Below are positions 62,783 through 64,000 of a stretch of 64,000 bases of DNA, piece by piece. Position 1 is the first letter of the stretch. Every line of letters begins with the position of its first letter. Source of the DNA: Clarkia xantiana subsp. parviflora (taxonomy: Eukaryota > Streptophyta > Magnoliopsida > Myrtales > Onagraceae); NCBI GenBank assembly GCA_036873135.1, contig JAPTYO010000011.1, positions 5,564,298-5,628,297 on the forward strand, in the 5' to 3' direction. Made by a program: the position numbers and the translations under genes. The notes under the pieces were generated by a model. That model saw only the letters and a program-made list of their open reading frames with translations. It had not been told where the DNA came from and did no database searches.

Positions 62783-63269
62783 AAGATGAATTGTGTAATG
62801 GATTTTGAGAATAATAATCTTGTATGTATGAAAGATACTTGAAGGTATTTATAGGGGAAGTTTACCGAATTTAAATGACGCGGTTACCCTTTGGGAATGG
62901 TTTTCTCCTTAGTCGGAACAAACAGGTGACAAGTAGGTTGTCACCTCATCTTTCCTTAAGATGAGAGGTTTATTGGAGTCGGCACAAGCTGCTCGTCACC
63001 TCCTTATTCCTAAAGAGGAAGGGTTTCTTCGTGAGACTGGGTCGTCGCCTCATTCCCTTCCTTAAGAGGAAGGATTTTATCATGGGACGTCGGCTTGCTC
63101 AAAATTCGTTATTGTTGTCGCCATCTGTCAAGAGGGTGGTGTCGATCTCTGGTTTTTTCCTCTCTATTCTAGACATAAATGGTCGTCGACTTTTATTTCA
63201 TAATCCCGACTTTGATGATCCTAACTTTCTGACTGCCGACTTCAGACTATCTTGAATCGTAACCCAACA
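62783..63269 (-). mobile_element. Gypsy LTR fragment, same family as 36315-36691
   Basis: Shared sequence includes TAATGGATTTTGAGAATAAT, then TATTTATAGGGGAAGTTTACC, then TTTGGGAATGGTTTTCTCC. The minus-strand start is TGTTGGGTTACG at 63269. The LTR end near 62783 is missing its last ~180 bases compared with the copy at 36315. Confidence 0.75.
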
Positions 63270-63357
63270 ATAGCTGTGATATTTTGTCTAAAAAAATCGA
63301 TTTTTATTTCCTATATTTTAAAAAAAATGGATTTTTTTTTTTTCTATATTTAAATAA

Positions 63358-63394
<37 letters not shown>

Positions 63395-63470
63395 AAAAAC
63401 CAAAATTTGCCAAAAGCTTGGACTTGCTTTGTGGCCTTTTCTCCACGCATTTGTGAGAATCAAATTTAGG

Positions 63471-63892
63471 CAGTGTTTTGAAAACCGGAACGTATCGGCA
63501 GTCGGACCGAGTCAGATCGCGAACCGGCCATACCAACGGTCCAGCTCTAGTAAATTATAGAACTGCACAGCAGAACCGGTTTGATAAGAGGAAGCATGGT
63601 CGGACCGGGTAAACAGGTACCGGTCTGGCCGTAAAAGAAAAGAACAACTTTATTTTTTGTAAAGAAAATATTAATTGTGTGAAGCTAGATACGAACCTAT
63701 GACCTAATCTGGAAATGTAGACGCGCTGCAACCACACTGAAAGGTAGAATGTTAAGATAAAAGCAGATATAAAGATTTTATTTAGAATTCTAAATTCCAT
63801 TTATTCAAAGGAATGGAACCAGGTTTGACCGGATTGGACCGGAAACCGATCATCATTCCGGTTCAAGGTCCGTTCCGGTTTTCAAAACACTG
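63471..63892. mobile_element. Complete hAT-type MITE, 422 bp
   Basis: The inverted ends CAGTGTTTTGAAAACCGGAAC and GTTCCGGTTTTCAAAACACTG are near-perfect. The 8 bp target duplication AATTTAGG is exact (63463-63470 and 63893-63900). There is no transposase. The centre contains a tRNA-like segment on the minus strand. Confidence 0.95.
63688..63749 (-). repeat. tRNA-like segment inside MITE
   Basis: On the minus strand TTCAGTGTGGTTGCAGCG (A-box-like) is followed by AGGTCATAGGTTCGTATC (B-box-like). A comparable pair occurs in the related MITE at 38630, which suggests that the family contains a tRNA-derived (SINE-like) core. It does not fold into a full tRNA. Confidence 0.5.
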
Positions 63893-64000
63893 AATTTAGG
63901 TAATATAATTTGGGAAAAGTCAAAATGACTTTCAAATTGTTGTCCATAGTGTTGTAATGTGGAGTGTATTGTTAGATTAATGTGTTTGGTATGTATTGTA

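Overview
This window is nuclear DNA from a flowering plant, most likely a eudicot. It is AT-rich, its genes have GT-AG introns, and most of its length is plant transposons (Helitron, Ty3/Gypsy, Ty1/Copia, hAT-type and CACTA-like). I cannot name the species. Only three host-like genes are recognisable, and the rest is nested or decayed repeat.

Layout. 78-3594: a five-exon plant mobile domain (PMD, MAIN-like) gene carrying one frameshift. 3859-6258: a 4 x ~328 bp satellite with a dimeric higher-order pattern, a ~165 bp degenerate repeat, and a GC-rich cluster of perfect hairpins. 7500-11667: two nested Helitrons. 11761-22892: an 11.1 kb Ty3/Gypsy element of Tat type with two 718 bp LTRs that I find to differ at one site. 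Its gag-pro-pol frame has two in-frame stops, and a second gene of four exons (855 residues) lies on the opposite strand between integrase and 3' LTR. 23341-24490: a foldback MITE and a 772 bp Helitron. 24624-27260 and 30835-33510: two tandem, apparently intact eight-exon genes. Each encodes a 391-residue protein with an N-terminal B3 DNA-binding domain joined to a complete RING1-IBR-RING2 (RBR) ubiquitin-ligase module. 35063-36691: a decayed Gypsy fragment. 36692-40850: a CACTA-like stretch with subterminal repeats, carrying inserted MITEs. 41273-51445: four related Helitrons, two junctions of which are exactly head to tail. 51446-56732: a 5.3 kb Copia element with 488 bp LTRs, an AGGCC target duplication and a broken pol. 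57226-61790: a much older Copia element on the minus strand, with a ~90 bp piece of plastid atpB inside its integrase region. 62548-63900: a duplicated segment with one truncated and one complete hAT-type MITE and a Gypsy LTR fragment.

The main biological finding is the pair of B3-RBR fusion genes. Fourteen introns keep matching phases in both copies, all RBR zinc ligands and the catalytic cysteine are present, and the architecture joins DNA recognition to ubiquitin transfer. I know of no characterised protein of this kind. The second is the spliced antisense gene inside the young Tat element. Exon limits given here were deduced by eye from splice consensus and reading phase, with no transcript evidence.
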